Shown: positions 1-16,704, counted from the first letter of the stretch. The stretch is DNA of 64,000 nucleotides from Chrysogorgia sp. JL179-B06 (GCA_035772405.1 JAYKKM010000224.1:2274501-2338500); one strand, 5' to 3'. Numbers and translations: made by a program. Notes: generated by a model not told the origin, from the sequence alone.

Positions 1-840
1 GTAACAGAAACCGCGTTTTCAGACGCGTTTCAGACATGTTTCTACTCTGGTGGGATTACAGGCGGGACGCCAGCGACGCGACACACGGTCTGGCTGCGGT
101 TGAACTGCGTTCGGCGGATGCGGTTGAACCTCGGTCGTGTCACTACTTCATCTTTTGGAACTCGAGTTTAGCGTCATTTAAGGATTTGAAATAAATATAC
201 GTTACACGTTCGTCGATGATTGGAAAGCTTTGATCTTACACGACAAACAGAATTGTTTCACTAGTCATCGGGGATATCTGTGGTGAAAAAAAACAGAAGC
301 GCTAAAAGAAGAAGGCATTAAGGAAGGCACTCGGTATCATCGAAGTAGCAGCATAGCCGAAGGTAGACGCAGTGAAAGAAAGCCGATTTTAAACGACGAG
401 CAGTTATAGTTTATCGACGAAAAGATGCTAACGACGAAAGTTTGTTGATACCCCATGGCCACGTTGATTATTCATGGTTATTGGTTACTATACTGGCAAA
501 AAAACCTAAACGGGGCTTTTTGCGCAGTTCAGTCTTATCGTCACGTGACGGTTTTTGTCATACCAAGTTGTATTGATGACTCATATCAGCTATTGTCCAA
601 GACTCCAAGTGCTCTCTCGTGGCTTGTTAGTTCGGTGGCTTGTTAGTTTGGATGCAGATCGCACGATGACGCAGTGTTAGGTTATTTGAAGTGATATAAT
701 TGATGGCTTCGACGTTTTTAGCATACTTCGAGAGAAAAAGAAAAGTGGTTCAAGAACCAGCTCATGAAAAAATGATGGAGCATTAAATACAATAGAGAAT
801 ATTATGGGTAAAACTGGTTTAGAAATCGTACGTCAACATT
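1..840. other. intergenic, no gene seen
   Basis: I find no supported coding exon, RNA gene or clear repeat here. The only reading frame over 60 codons (455-646, plus) has no recognisable domain and ordinary non-coding composition. Confidence 0.5.
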
Positions 841-885
841 GATGAAGCGTACGCCAACTTAGCTGCAGAGGTACGACCTCGTACT

Positions 886-1135
886 GCTCGCGACGGTAAC
901 GCAATGGCAATAAAATCGTTGCGTTGCCGTCGCGAGGACGAAATTGCTCGTCTATCATGTCTCGCGACGACAACGCAAAGACTCCCGCAATCGTTGCCGA
1001 AAGTTCAAACCATTGAACTTTCGGCAACGATTGCGGGAGTCTTTGCGTTGTCGTCGCGAGACATGATAGACGAGCAATTTCGTCCGCGCGACGGCAACGC
1101 AACGATTTTATTGCCATTGCGTTACCGTCGCGAGC
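886..1135. repeat. near-perfect GC-rich palindrome, 123-bp arms
   Basis: The left arm (886-1008) and right arm (1013-1135) are almost exact reverse complements separated by a 4-base loop. As a result both strands carry near-identical reading frames, which are shadows rather than genes. The arms are richer in CG dinucleotides than their AT-rich surroundings. The structure fits a foldback or MITE-type element. No target-site duplication is obvious and no transposase is present. Confidence 0.85.
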
Positions 1136-2560
1136 ACAATATTGCCCGTGTATCCGTAGCTTTACTGAAACATTTTTAATCCCTGTACAGAACACCTTGC
1201 AAGTACATACGAAAATTGCTTCATCTTGACATCAACTAGAAAATCATTGATTGAAATAAAAATAGCTGATATATCAATCAATCAATCATCATTATTATGC
1301 AGACGATCCCACTATTATCGCATTCGTACTTCGTAATAAAGTTCCTTTTACAAACACCACAAATTATATAAAATACAGAGAATTGGTGAAGACTTGTACT
1401 GTGGACTTAACAAACAACAACGAGCCGTTTATCTAATAAACAAGATTACCCTAGAGTAGAAAGCACGAATAATTCTACCGACATTACTATGTACTCAATA
1501 GCACGATATATATAAATGAGCAATCTTAGCTGACTTAGCACGGTAGATATTTATTGTAACAATCTCAGAGCGCCTGCACACCGGTTCACCTTAGTTTATA
1601 GATCAATTTAAAGAATTGGGAGCCATTAATATTCAAATCAAATTCAACATTTCTGGCCTTTTTTTATTCCTAACGGTACTTTTAGTGACAAAGTTAGCAT
1701 CGAATAACAAGTTCAGCCAAGATATATTACTACGGTGTACCATATTGCATCGAAATCGACGAAATGTTACGACTGTTTGACCAGAGCTTCATTTGGATCA
1801 GTAAAGTGATATATTATTCTTGTTTTTTAAATCATGATAGTCTGCCGGATGTTTGTCACAAAACGAATTGTGACGCCCTGATATTTAAAATAATATTGCT
1901 TTTTATCTACCAGTGTGAAGTACGCCCCATATTCGGCCTTCGATTGGGCCTAAGATTCAGCTTTCGAGCCACCGTGTTAACTGACTGGCGTTTGGGTAGG
2001 CGATTCGCTTTGAGTTTTATTTTGAGTTATATCGCGTTCTGCTCGATTTATTCTCGTCTTCCGCTGGGAAAACGGGCAGGGTACAATTTCCGTGCAGCGG
2101 AAAACGGGCTTAACGACGAACGAGGAAGTAACAAGTGAAAAGTAATAAGACAAAAATACATTCATGCGTATTCGAATATAGAAAGTGAAAGAAAGTTTTT
2201 ATAAATCGCTTACCATTGAGCTCTCCATTAATTCCTGAATTTGAAATGAACGCTTGAAGCGTTGTAGTAGAATCAGCTGCTTCTTGTTCCACTTAAAACC
2301 AAGATAGATATTCAGACATGCAGTAAGCTAAAGTTACGTAGTAACCAAGGGCGTAACGGAGGGGAGGAGGGGTGCGATCGCAACGGATCCAAATTCATAG
2401 AATGCGTACAATTCCATGTTCAAGAATGCATACAAAAGCAAAGATGGTCTAAATTAAAGTCTAGATACACGAAACACCATCAACTCTTCAGGGATGTAGA
2501 GAAAGTTTGTGTTTAATATATCAGTATATGTTTTTGATTTTGAAACGCAACACTTCAGTC
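1136..2560. other. intergenic, no gene seen
   Basis: AT-rich sequence with short overlapping frames on both strands (for example 1764-2138) that show no domain, signal peptide or homology I can recognise. A short G-rich stretch near 2349-2380 resembles a transposon end but has no partner. Confidence 0.45.
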
Positions 2561-3654
2561 CAGTGGCATAGCTAGGACTTTTTAGTGGGGGCAGGCATCC
2601 AAATGTTTCGGGAAAATGGACGTGGTCAAAATGGGTGTGGTAAAAAAATAGGCGTGGTCATATGGATGTTGTCAAATAGACGCGTTGCCATAAACATGTT
2701 TCATTCATACATTCATTAAGAAATTAGTCGTACTTTTCTACCTTTTAGTGGTACAGTACCTGCAGTATACTGAATTAGCAAACGTATTTACAAATTTTCT
2801 GTTTTAAATTCTACAATCATGTAGAATTGTATATGTAGTGTATATATATACATATATGACTGTAGAGTACATTTACATTTACTGTCACATTACAAGTAGA
2901 AAGTAGCCAATCAAATATATACAGCTAGGGACAAACAGCCAGTAGCGTAGCTAGAACAGGCATCCAAATTTTCCGGAAAATGGGTGTGGGAAAAAAATAG
3001 GCGTGGTCATATGGATGTTGTCAAATAGAGGCGTTGCCATAAACATGTTTCATTCACACATTCATTAAGAAATTAGTCGTATTTTTCTACCAATTGGTAG
3101 TACAGTACCTATATACTGAATTAGCAAACGTATTTACAAGTTTTCTGTTTTAAATTCTACAATCATGTAGAATTGACATTGTATATGTTACAAGAGAGAT
3201 ACAATTTCAGTCATTAAAATATTCTTTTTATTTTTAAAAGTTCTATAATAGAAATTAATGAAACAAGTTCTCGATTTATTGAGATGCATGCCTGCAAGGT
3301 TTGAGAGTCGCTTCTCGGACATTGTGCTTCTCAAGTACATCTTTATAACACGTTTCAAGCAGCTGAACGCCCTTTCATCGTGTGCTGATGAAACGGGTAA
3401 GGTGAGCAGAGCTACAAAAGTGTTACAATGTTCTCAAAAAATAATAAAGATCTTCAGCATCCACCATTTCACTTGAAGAAAGGTCGTCAGAGTAAAATTG
3501 TCATAAAATGTTCTGTTGATCTAAACTTGATTCATAAGATTCACAAGATCCGACATTTTAATGCTAATTCATTTTATCATTATATGCTCGCCTCAATATG
3601 TAAACACGTTTGGGGGTCGAACGCCCCCCTGCCCCCTCTATAGCTACGCCACTG
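2561..3654. mobile_element. non-autonomous DNA transposon with CAGTGGCRTAGCTA ends
   Basis: The left end begins CAGTGGCATAGCTAGG and the right end finishes with the complement (TAGCTACGCCACTG), giving imperfect terminal inverted repeats. Flanking octamers (cttcagtc and cttcgtct) are similar, consistent with a decayed 8-bp hAT-type duplication. A second internal end-like sequence starts near 2941, and the next ~230 bp repeats 2589-2830, so one copy appears partly duplicated or nested. No transposase is encoded. The hAT assignment is inferred from end sequence and duplication size. Confidence 0.65.
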
Positions 3655-3859
3655 CTTCGTCTGTTAGTTCATGGTCAGTCCGTCAGTTAAGAGCCACATG
3701 TGTTAACACGAAGGTAGCGTAGCAATAGGCGGTTCAGGTGGTTCATTGAACCAGGGCCCCCGAATTGCATTTGATTGGCTAATTTTCTACTTGTGCAGTA
3801 CCCTTTTGGCATACAGTATATATAAGCCCTATTTATTTTATTTCATCTCGTCTTACTCT

Positions 3860-3960
3860 GATGAAGGAAATGTTAGTATTCTATTTTTATTAAAAACCAC
3901 GGCAGTTCACCACCTTTTCACAGACAGAGACTGCCTACGCAGCTCTCTACTTTTAACTTT
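3860..3960 (+). mobile_element. PLE terminal fragment with broken hammerhead
   Basis: Contains the PLE-terminal phrase seen many times in this window (tcttactctgatgaag, then cagttcaccaccttttcac, then the ctgcctacgcagctctctac block). The hammerhead core has lost stem II and the GAAA box, so it should be inactive. A CAGTGGCGTAGC transposon end lies just after, at 4001. Confidence 0.6.
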
Positions 3961-4379
3961 TTTACATAAAATACACGATCTTGTTCCCAGAGCCTTGTTC
4001 CAGTGGCGTAGCTGGGGTTTCAGGGGCCCGGTTCAAGAGTGAGGGCTTTTGTAGTCGCGTGTCCAGAAATGTGGGACAGTCAGCGAAATAATCTGTTGAC
4101 TCAGATTTTGCTTGCTTGGGGCCTCTGGACATGCGAAAATGTTAAATCATTTGCTATTTTTACAGTTGATCAACAAACAGACTGAGGGGGAGATCGAGCT
4201 AGTCAAGGGTGCAATGAGAGGTCTAATACAATAATTGCAACATTAGTAAAGCAGTAAAACTTGAAAAGGAATGAAAGTGCATTGAGAAAAATATGTAAAA
4301 ATAGCAAATGATGTAACATTTTTGCATTAATTATTAGTTTGTTTATCTCCCGTGCATTTGATTGGCTAATTTCTACTTG

Positions 4380-4480
4380 GCATTATATTACTCTGATGAA
4401 GCGCTCCACTCAAAAACGTCAGTATTTTGTTACTAAAAACTCAGCAGTTCACCACCTTTTCACTTTGCTGTGTATTTTAT
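4380..4480 (+). mobile_element. PLE terminal fragment with degenerate hammerhead
   Basis: CTGATGA at about 4394 is followed by a weak stem II and AAAAACGTC in place of GAAACGTC, then the PLE end phrase ending in ccaccttttcactttgct. It is the same family as the ribozyme at 52052-52088, but the core and stem II are mutated. Confidence 0.55.
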
Positions 4481-4636
4481 GCTAACCACCCCATTCTCCT
4501 TGCGAGCACGGAAGAATTAAGCTCTGGCACCCTGGCTAAGCTGATGTATTAACATATTACAAACATAATAATTCACATAATCCTGTAAAAACCTGAGCAT
4601 TTCAGTTAACACAGGTTGGCAAGAAATCTGTATTAT

Positions 4637-4802
4637 AGGTCCTACACAATACAATTCATTGTATATGATTGTCATTCTGCAATTGCTTGCACGTGACGCA
4701 ATTCTTGTTTATGACTCAATGGTGAATGTTAACACACATTGTACAGTTTGATCACATACACAAAGATGACAATCATGAACAACAAATCGTATTGTGTAGA
4801 TC
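4637..4802. repeat. imperfect inverted repeat (MITE-like)
   Basis: The sequence ctacacaatacaattc...gattgtcat near the left end recurs inverted at the right end (atgacaatcatg...cgtattgtgtag). Arms are about 35 bp. No coding content. Confidence 0.55.
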
Positions 4803-5215
4803 GGTCTTATGCTGTTGCTCCTCAGAACCCCTGGAAACAATTTCATGACAAAATGATGCTCATTTGAAAATTCCTATAAACCCTTGGTAGTAACATATTA
4901 GTATCCACGCTCAGTAACAGCTGTGAACAATTAGTATATACAAACACTGGCAATGGCTACTAACATTGGCAATATTTACTAATTACTAAGTGTACGTACC
5001 TTGTGGTTGTTGCAACAAAGCACGAAAATTATTATTCAAGACCAATGTTTCCTGATGATAGCCATAGTGCAGATATTCATTCACATCACAGTTTTGAGAC
5101 ACCACAAAATCCAGACTCTAATTAAGAACAATATCGATGTTTCAGGATAATTTGACAATTGGTTTGTTTGAAAAAAACCCTTAATATACTGTATATAATA
5201 TGGATTAACTAGCAC

Positions 5216-5366
5216 AATGTTCCAATTGCCTATAGAAGCCTAGATACATGTAGGCATCTATAGGTTTCATTATAGGTTGCCTATAGAAAATATTCCAATT
5301 GCCTATAGAAGCCTAGCTATATAGGGTTTCCTATAGGATAGGATCCTATAGGTTGTCTATAGGCAA
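5216..5366. repeat. cluster of CTATAG motifs
   Basis: About eight copies of cctatag or tctatagg occur in 150 bp on both strands (the motif is palindromic), with two copies of a longer phrase (ttccaattgcctatagaagcc). Origin unknown; it may be a degenerate short tandem or inverted repeat. Confidence 0.6.
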
Positions 5367-5707
5367 ACCTTAGACTTTTTTTGTTAGGGAATATCAAAGT
5401 GCAAGATATGTAATAATTATTGTCTGTGAGGCCATATGGCAAATATGGTTTATACATACTCATAAATAATTTGTAACTGTCACTAAATAGAACAGCTTCA
5501 GAACTACAAATTGATAAGCGTACTCTAAAAGATTGATGTGTACTGCCAAAATAGTGTCTAACATTTCAAGAAAAGCCATTAATAGGATAAAATGCCTACA
5601 GGTATATGCATTGAAAAATTAGTCCCTGGACATATTCTTCTTCTTTCAAAACTAAGTTAGGAGAAACAATTTAGAAACCATTTTGTAAGATGCATGCATG
5701 CTGTTAT

Positions 5708-5778
5708 AAGCCTGACAACCTGATGACATCATTAGTTGTGTAGGCCCTGATGACATCATTAGTTGTGTAGGCCTGATA
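5708..5778. repeat. short tandem repeat, about 33-bp unit
   Basis: The phrase cctgatgacatcattagttg plus a short spacer occurs twice in tandem, followed by a partial third copy. No coding role visible. Confidence 0.75.
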
Positions 5779-6004
5779 ACACTGAATTAAGATATCCATT
5801 TTGGTTTACAGTATATATTTCACAAAGCACTTGTACACTGATGAAACAGCAAAAAGATGTTTTTGACAAAACAGTGCATGATGGGTAATCAGGATCTTGT
5901 TCGGTCATCCAGCTGAACAGCAAACATTATAGCACAGATTGCAAAGGCACATAGAAAATTGTTTAGATTATATATACATTATATATAGCATATTATAACT
6001 GCAA

Positions 6005-6263
6005 GAATTGAACTCAAACTAAGGAAAGACAAACTATATAAACTTAACTTTAAATTTGGAGCATTTAAAATTTACATATTTTTCTTAAATTGCAGAACTG
6101 TTTTTTTTTGCAGAATGAGCAAATTACCACCCTTACCTGTAACATTATGCTCACTATTTAAAACCAGGTCTATAACAATATAATTACATCTCTAAATCTA
6201 AAGATAAGTTTATATGTAGTTTGTTTTTCCTTAGTTTGTGTTCAATATGCTTGAATTTACACA
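6005..6263. repeat. imperfect inverted repeat (MITE-like)
   Basis: The left arm (ttgaactcaaactaaggaaa...aaacttaac) matches the complement of the right arm (aagtttat...tttccttagtttgtgttcaa), with arms of about 55 bp around an AT-rich centre. No open frame. Confidence 0.6.
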
Positions 6264-6330
6264 AGATTATAAACTATGCAAATTTACCATCTGCACTATT
6301 TGATTACTGTTCTGGATGACTGAGTTCTAT

Positions 6331-6366
<36 letters not shown>
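6331..6366. repeat. (AAT)n microsatellite
   Basis: About twelve uninterrupted trinucleotide repeats. Confidence 0.95.
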
Positions 6367-10899
<4,533 letters not shown>

Positions 10900-10939
<40 letters not shown>

Positions 10940-11145
10940 GCAAAGTGAAAAGGTGGTAAACAGCCAAGAATTTAGTGACGAAATACTGACGTTTCGAGCG
11001 GAGCCCTTCATCGTCCGCTTGAAACGTCAGTATTTCGTATCTAAATTCTTGGCAGTTTACCACCTTTTCACTTTGCTATATATTCAAAAGTCAAAACACT
11101 GTCTACGCAGCACTCTACTTTTTTACTATATATATATATATATAA
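10900..11145. mobile_element. palindromic PLE termini with hammerhead halves and (TA)n
   Basis: A (TA)n tract (10901-10939) is followed by gcaaagtgaaaaggtggtaaac...ttagtgacgaaatactgacg and then its inverted copy ending ccaccttttcactttgc (11070). The minus strand between about 10991 and 11020 carries GGGC-TCC-GCTC-GAAACGTC (stem II and 3' part of a hammerhead), but CTGATGA is altered at the inversion point, so neither half is complete. The 11090-11125 block (ctgtctacgcagcactctac) is a PLE end phrase. Confidence 0.7.
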
Positions 11146-11292
11146 AATAGTTAGAATGTTTTCGTCACTACTCTGAGTTTCACGCGTAATGCGATCTTCA
11201 GGCAACTGACAGTTCAGCTTCAACTTGTCGTTAATAACTCAGTTCTGATGACGTTGTTGTGTGTTGATCGTTTGCTGACGTTCGTTAATCGG
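11143..11292 (-). mobile_element. 3' end of a PLE copy, interrupted by BEL/Pao insertion
   Basis: Reverse complement of the PLE 3' region at about 17625-17782 (shared phrases gtcagttgcctgaagatcgc and acgaacgtcagcaaacgatc). The remainder of this minus-oriented copy resumes at 17076, beyond the BEL/Pao element. About 45 bp of PLE sequence is missing at the insertion point. Confidence 0.8.
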
Positions 11293-11489
11293 TTTTAAAA
11301 GGATAGTGATGACGGCTAAAATGCAGAGAAACGGAAGTGAGCTATGAACAAAGGAGAGTTGTGAACTGTGAAGTGAGAGAGAGAGAGAGAGTGAGTAAAC
11401 ATCGTGTGTACACCGAAATAAACGAGAAACCTTTCTATAAATATTGTGAAGTTTGGGAAGGGCACGGGCTCTTAGTCTGATTCCCAACA
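11293..11489 (+). repeat. 5' LTR of BEL/Pao element 1
   Basis: Matches 16884-17075 except for a longer GA run. Ends in CCAACA, three bases before the primer-binding site. The 3' copy is preceded by TGTTAG before the shared TTTAAAAGG, so the 5' LTR may have lost its first few bases. Confidence 0.9.
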
Positions 11490-11492
11490 CAG

Positions 11493-11510
11493 TGGCACCT
11501 CCGACGGGAT
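11493..11510 (+). promoter_or_regulatory. primer-binding site, BEL/Pao element 1
   Basis: TGGCACCTCCGACGGGAT lies three bases after the 5' LTR and begins TGG, the complement of a tRNA CCA end. The same sequence occurs at the matching place in BEL/Pao element 2 (complement of 42524-42541). I cannot name the primer tRNA with confidence. Confidence 0.75.
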
Positions 11511-11529
11511 ACAGAGACAGAAACGTGAG

Positions 11530-12770
11530 ATGGAGGACAATAAAACCAATTTAAAGAGAAAACTACAGTTGCTCAATCTCACGCAAGGCAAAACGCAAGG
11601 GATACTGAAAAAAGGCAACGCGCAAGCGATTCAACGACACAAAGATGCTCTAATCGAGATAATAACAAACGAGGAGAGTCTAAAACGAGAAGTAGAGCAA
11701 GCCAAACTCGACAACGACGAAAGCGCAGAAGATGTCGCAACGTGGGGTCCAGAGATTGAAACGCAAATTGGCAAAATAGACAGCGAGATCACGAACATCA
11801 CTAAACACCTCAACGAGATGAAACTAAACGAGGAACTCGAGAAGAAGGAGAAAGAAAACGAACAGACAAGTCGTAACCGAGAAGAGCAACTCAAATTCGA
11901 GCGCGCAAAATTGGAACTCAAGTTGGAATTTGATCGCAAAACGGCGGAGACGTCTGGTAAAACTCCTCACAAAGACAGTGTCAAACTGCCAAAGCTGGCA
12001 ATAACAAAGTTCAATGGAACCTACGAACAATGGTTGCCATTCTGGAACAAATTCGAGGCGGAGATCGATAACGCTGAACTAGCACCAGTGACGAAATTTG
12101 CGTACTTAAAGGAACTGATCGAACCAAAAGTCAGAGCACTATATCGACGGTCTGCCGTTCACAACCGAAGGCTATCAACGAGCGAAAACTATCCTCAAAA
12201 GCGAATACGGGAAAGAGAACGAAATCGTCCACGCGTACGTCCGAAACATCGCAGCACTACCAGTCATCCCAGGATCCCAACCGGCGAAGATACATCAGTT
12301 TTACAAAACATTGCTCTACAACGTTCAATCGTTGGAAACTCTGGGTAAACTCCGGGAGGTCACCGGAAATGTGCGAAGTGTCATCGACAAACTGAAGGGA
12401 ATAAAAGCTGACTTAGTACGTGGCCAAGACGGTTGGCAAGAATGGGATTTCGTTCAACTTATCCAAGCATTGAAGAAGTGGAAAGAGATTCACCCAGTGG
12501 AAGAACAAGAACTGCCCCCAGAAAAACCTAAACACTCGCGCGACCGAAGCTTACATACACAAGAACACTCACAACAAACGAGAGGATGTGTCTACTGCGA
12601 GAACCCCAGTCACAAATCAGCCAATTGCGACAAGATCAACACCGCTGAGGAACGAAAGAAGCATCTGAGTGAAAACCGTCTGTGTTTCAACTGCACAGGG
12701 AGCAAACACAGAGTCGCAGATTGCAAAAGTCGTTCGGTTTGCCAAGAAGCACCACACATCCATCTGTGAA
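11530..12770 (+). pseudogene. BEL/Pao gag with CCHC zinc knuckles (frameshifted)
   Basis: Starts at the ATG 37 bases past the primer site. The first ~100 residues are strongly charged and predicted coiled coil (E/K-rich). The conserved gag core follows (LPKLAITKFNGTYEQWLPFW near 11990-12050). A +1 break near 12140 moves the frame. The second frame carries the rest of the core and two zinc knuckles (CVYCENPSHKSANC at about 12588 and CFNCTGSKHRVADC at about 12687). A third, partial knuckle falls in the next frame after another break near 12740. Gag packages the element RNA into virus-like particles. Confidence 0.85.
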
Positions 12771-14405
12771 AAGGTGGTTCAGAAGAAGATGATGACAGCT
12801 AACCACAACAAGGGTGCGGTGTGCCATCCCGTGGTCGTGGTGGAGGTAAACGGTATACAATGTCGCGCCTTACTAGATACAGGAGCCGGTAGTTCTTACG
12901 CATCAGCCGCATTATTGGACCGACTGAAGCTACAACCAGAACGCTCAGAGACACGACGCATAGAAATGATGATCGGAGCCGTCACCAAGAGAATCGAGTT
13001 ATACCGGGTGAAAATCTGTAGTACCAAGGGCGACTTTACCTTAGATACTGAAGTCTCCAAAGTCAATCGTAAAGAATTACTAACACTGGAAAATCCGAGG
13101 TACGACAACATGATTCGCAACTATTCACACCTACAAGGAGTGGTGATGGAAGACAGGGACGACAAAGCCAAGCTGCCGGTGCATGTAATCCTCGGAGCCA
13201 GCGAGTACACAAAAATCAAGACGGGAAGTAATCAGAAAGTGGGTCAGATTGGTGAACCCGTTGCTGAGAAGACCAAATTTGGATGGACTGTCATGTCACC
13301 AGGAGTGGACGAAGTCAATTATGGAAACATGTTTTTAGCACAGACCTCCGTCACAGACTACGAGGGACTATGTCGTATGGACGTACTGGGTTTGGAGGAC
13401 TCGCCGACCGGAGACCAAGAAGCTGTCTACGCCGACTTCCGGGAACAACTTAATCGTAGCCAACAGGGTTGGTATGAAACGGGCCTTCCGTGGAAGGGGA
13501 ATCATTCACCTCTGCCAACGAACGAGAAGGGGAGCTTACGCCGACTCAGCAACCTCGTACAGAAGCTCGAAAAGACCAAGCGACTTCAGGAATACGACGC
13601 AGTCATCCAAGATCAACTAGCTCAAGGAGTCGTAGAGCGAGCCGAAGCAACAGCAACCGGGGTGGAGTTCTACCTGCCGCACAAACCAGTCGTTCGTGAA
13701 TCGGCAACAAGTACCAAATTGCGCCAAAGCCCATCAAGATGCACCATCGCTGAATGATTGTCTGGAGGTAGGGCCGCCTCTACAGAACCAACTCTGGAAA
13801 GTCCTAGTACGGGGTCGATTTCACCCTGTAGCAATCGCCGGAGACCTCAAGAAAGCTTTCTTGCAAGTAAGAATTAAAGAAGAAGACCGAGACGCGTTAC
13901 GCTTTCACTGGTTCAAGGACATACATTCGAAGGAAATAGAAACTTTGCGGTTCACCAGAGCTCTATAGTCTCCTCTCCGTTCCTGTTAGGAGGAGTAATC
14001 CAACAGCATTTAGAGAGCTGCCGTCAAGAACATGCCGAGCACGTGAAATAGATAGAGGAAAGCATCTACGTGGACGATTTAATCAGTGGTGGACCGACTG
14101 TAGAGAAGGCCCAGAGAATCAAAGATGCCGCCATCGAGATATTCGAGAAAGCCAAGTTTCAACTACACAAGTGGGGTTCCAACGTCAGCGAGCTAGAACT
14201 GCCTCAGAACTCCACTAGTGACCTGCAGGGTGAAAGCTACGCCAAGCAACAACTGAGTCCAAACTCAGAAGAAAGCAACCTCCTCGGACTCAGTTGGGAT
14301 AAACGCAAAGACACCATCGGGGTGACCTTTCCCAGCGAAATGACCGAACCAACAAAGAGAGAAATCCTGGGCAAGGTGGCCCGAATATACTGTACGACCC
14401 GCTAG
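12735..14405 (+). pseudogene. BEL/Pao protease and reverse transcriptase (frameshifted)
   Basis: The aspartic protease signature CRALLDTGAGSSYA lies at about 12864-12905. The RT N-terminal region follows in the same frame to 13757. The frame breaks near 13700, where AGDLKKAFLQVRIKEED (RT motif A region) continues at 13840-13890. It breaks again near 13970, and the catalytic YVDDLISGGP lies at about 14068-14098. A TAG interrupts the end of the connection domain at 14402. The domain order is as expected for BEL/Pao pol. Confidence 0.85.
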
Positions 14406-14406
14406 G

Positions 14407-15034
14407 GCTCGTATCGCCAGTTACCCTTGGAGGAAAGTTGCTCTACAGGGATGCGTGCAACGAAAAGTGTGCTTGGGACGCGAAGCTACCAAGTGATCTG
14501 AGAAAACGATGGACGAGATGGGAGTCTCAATTGCCAAACCAAGTGACCACGTCCAGGTCACTTGCCAAATACCACGAAACGATCGACGACGTGGTACTTC
14601 ATGCATTCGGAGACACCAGTGGAAAGGGTGTGGCCGCCGCCGTGTATGCTGTCGTCAACCAGCCATCGGGAATAAGCACCGGTCTAGTAGCTGCAAAAGC
14701 AAGGCTGGCCAAAACGGGCCTCACCATACCTCGCCTAGAACTTGTCTCGGGACATATGGCCGTAAACTTAGCACACAACGTACGAGAAGCAATCGAAGGG
14801 TTCCCAGTATCACAAGTCTACTGCTGGCTGGACGGCATAGTGGCTCTCCACTGGATCCGGAGTCCAGGCGAGTACAAACAATTCGTGAGTAATCGGGTTC
14901 GCAAGATCCAGGAGCGTGGAGAGACGACTTGGCGACACGTACGGACAAAGGAGAATCCAGCGGACATCGCAAGCAGAGGGGGAGATGTCACACACCAACA
15001 ACACTCGTGCAGTGGAGTGGCCCGGAGTGGTTGA
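14407..15034 (+). pseudogene. BEL/Pao RNase H domain (fragmented frame)
   Basis: HAFGDTSGKGVAAAVYAV (about 14600-14655) supplies the first acidic residue region. TIPRLELVSGHMAV, VYCWLDGIVALHWI and KENPADIASRG follow, in the order of BEL/Pao RNase H and the linker to integrase. The frame ends at 15034 and the integrase frame overlaps it from 14929, so a further frame change occurs between 14930 and 15010. Confidence 0.85.
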
Positions 15035-16704
15035 GTGACCAAACAAGCTGGCCTACAGACATAATCACCGCTCCAAACGAAGCAACCCAAGCCGAAGTTA
15101 AAGCAACCAAGACACTATTCAGAATGGCGGTAGAGAAGGAAGATGTATTTGACGAACTTCTTGCCAAATGGAACCTATGGCTGACGCTCAGGATCTGCGC
15201 GTGGGTCAAACGGTTTATTCGCAACGCCAAGGCCAAAGGTCGAGAGGAAAACAAGAAAACAGGGCCGTTGACAACCGTGGAGATAAACGATCAAATCCAG
15301 TGGTGGGACAAGAGAGTCCAAGGAAGAGCAAGAGAGACGGAGCATTTTCACGAAGACAGCCTGCAACTCAATCTTCAACCGAACTGCGACGGTATTTTGG
15401 AATGCCGAGGCAGAATCCAAGGGGACTACCCAGTATACCTTCCCGACGAAGCATTGTATACAGAGAAAAGCGTTCAGAATTCCCACGAAGCTACTCTGCA
15501 CGGGGGAGTGAGTCTAACAATGGCGAAAGTTCGAGAGAGGGTTTGGGTTCCCCGGTTGCGACGACTAACCAAACGAGTAATCAAGAGTTGCTGGGGATGC
15601 AAGCGATTCAGAGCAGTTGCACTGGCCAATCCGCCACCAGGATTGCTACCCAAGGATCGCACCACGGGCCAGAGAGCATTCCAAGTCGTGGGAATCGACT
15701 TCGCCGGTCCAATACGCTACCGCAAGAAGGCCAAGAAAGAGGGCAAAGCATACATGGTGCTGTACGCCTGCAGCCTGAGTCGCGCTCTATTCCTCGATTT
15801 GTTACCCACTCTGGAAACAGATGAATTCCTGCGGAGTTTGAAGACGTTCATCGCTCGCCGTGGAAGACCTGAAAAGATTTATACCAACAATGGCGGGACC
15901 TTCGTAGGAGCAGCAAAATGGTTGCGAATCGTGATGCATGACGAGAGCCTCAACAACTTCCTGGCCCAGCAGACGATAAAATGGCAGTTCAATTTAAGCC
16001 GAGCGCCCTGGTGGGGAGGGCAGTTCGAACGAATGGTCGGACTGATGAAACAAGCCATCTACAAATCAATTGGAGGCGGATGCCTGATATGGAGTGAACT
16101 GCAAGATGTCCTTCTCGATATCGAAGTGGCTCTCAATAACAGGCCCCTTAGTTATGTGGAAGACGATATACAGTTGCCTATTCTGACACCAAACTCGCTC
16201 ATGTTCACGGGATCAAATGTACTGCCGGAGTTAGAAGTCCACCATGCGGAAAAGGGGGATCTGCGAAAGCGAGCACGACACTTAAAGAAATGCAAGGATG
16301 CCGTATGGAAGAGGTGGACAAAAGAGTACATACGAGGGCTTCGAGAACGTCATAATCTGAAACACAATGCATCGAAAGCAAAACTGGCAGTGGGAGATGT
16401 GGTTTTAATAAAGAGCGACGAACGAAACAGAGGCAAGTGGAGAATAGGGATCGTGGAAAACCTTATAACTGGTCGTGACGGAATTGTCAGAGGAGCAAAG
16501 TTAAGGGCCGGACAGAGCTATTTGGAACGTGCTGTTCAGCATTTGTGCCCGCTTGAGCTGTCGTGCGACATGACGATTGCAAGGAAACCTGCACCGCTGA
16601 ACGTCGACGCACCCAATTTCAGACCAAGAAGAGACGCAGCAGCAGCAGCAGAATACCGTATCCAAAACATAGCACAAAGTGAACAATTGGAGCACGGGGA
16701 GTAA
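14990..16704 (+). CDS. BEL/Pao integrase region, longest intact frame
   Basis: The open frame runs to TAA at 16704. An HHCC-type zinc-binding region (HEATLHGG...CWGCKRFRA at about 15485-15610) precedes the rve core. The DDE residues are in VVGIDFAGP (about 15690), YTNNGGTF (15880-15905, where the usual D is N) and RAPWWGGQFERMVG (15999-16040). The C-terminal region VGDVVLIKSDERNRGKWRIG follows at 16391-16450. Integrase joins element cDNA to host DNA. The asparagine at the usual second-aspartate position (YTNN rather than the common SDNG type) may inactivate it. The frame is 591 codons from 14929, but its first ~20 codons overlap RNase H. Confidence 0.8.

Noticed and set aside
904..1179. Similar reading frames on both strands
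   Set aside because: They mirror each other because of the palindrome and have no independent coding evidence.
1764..2138. 124-codon plus-strand frame
   Set aside because: Low-complexity hydrophobic translation of AT-rich DNA with no domain, splice context or supporting start.
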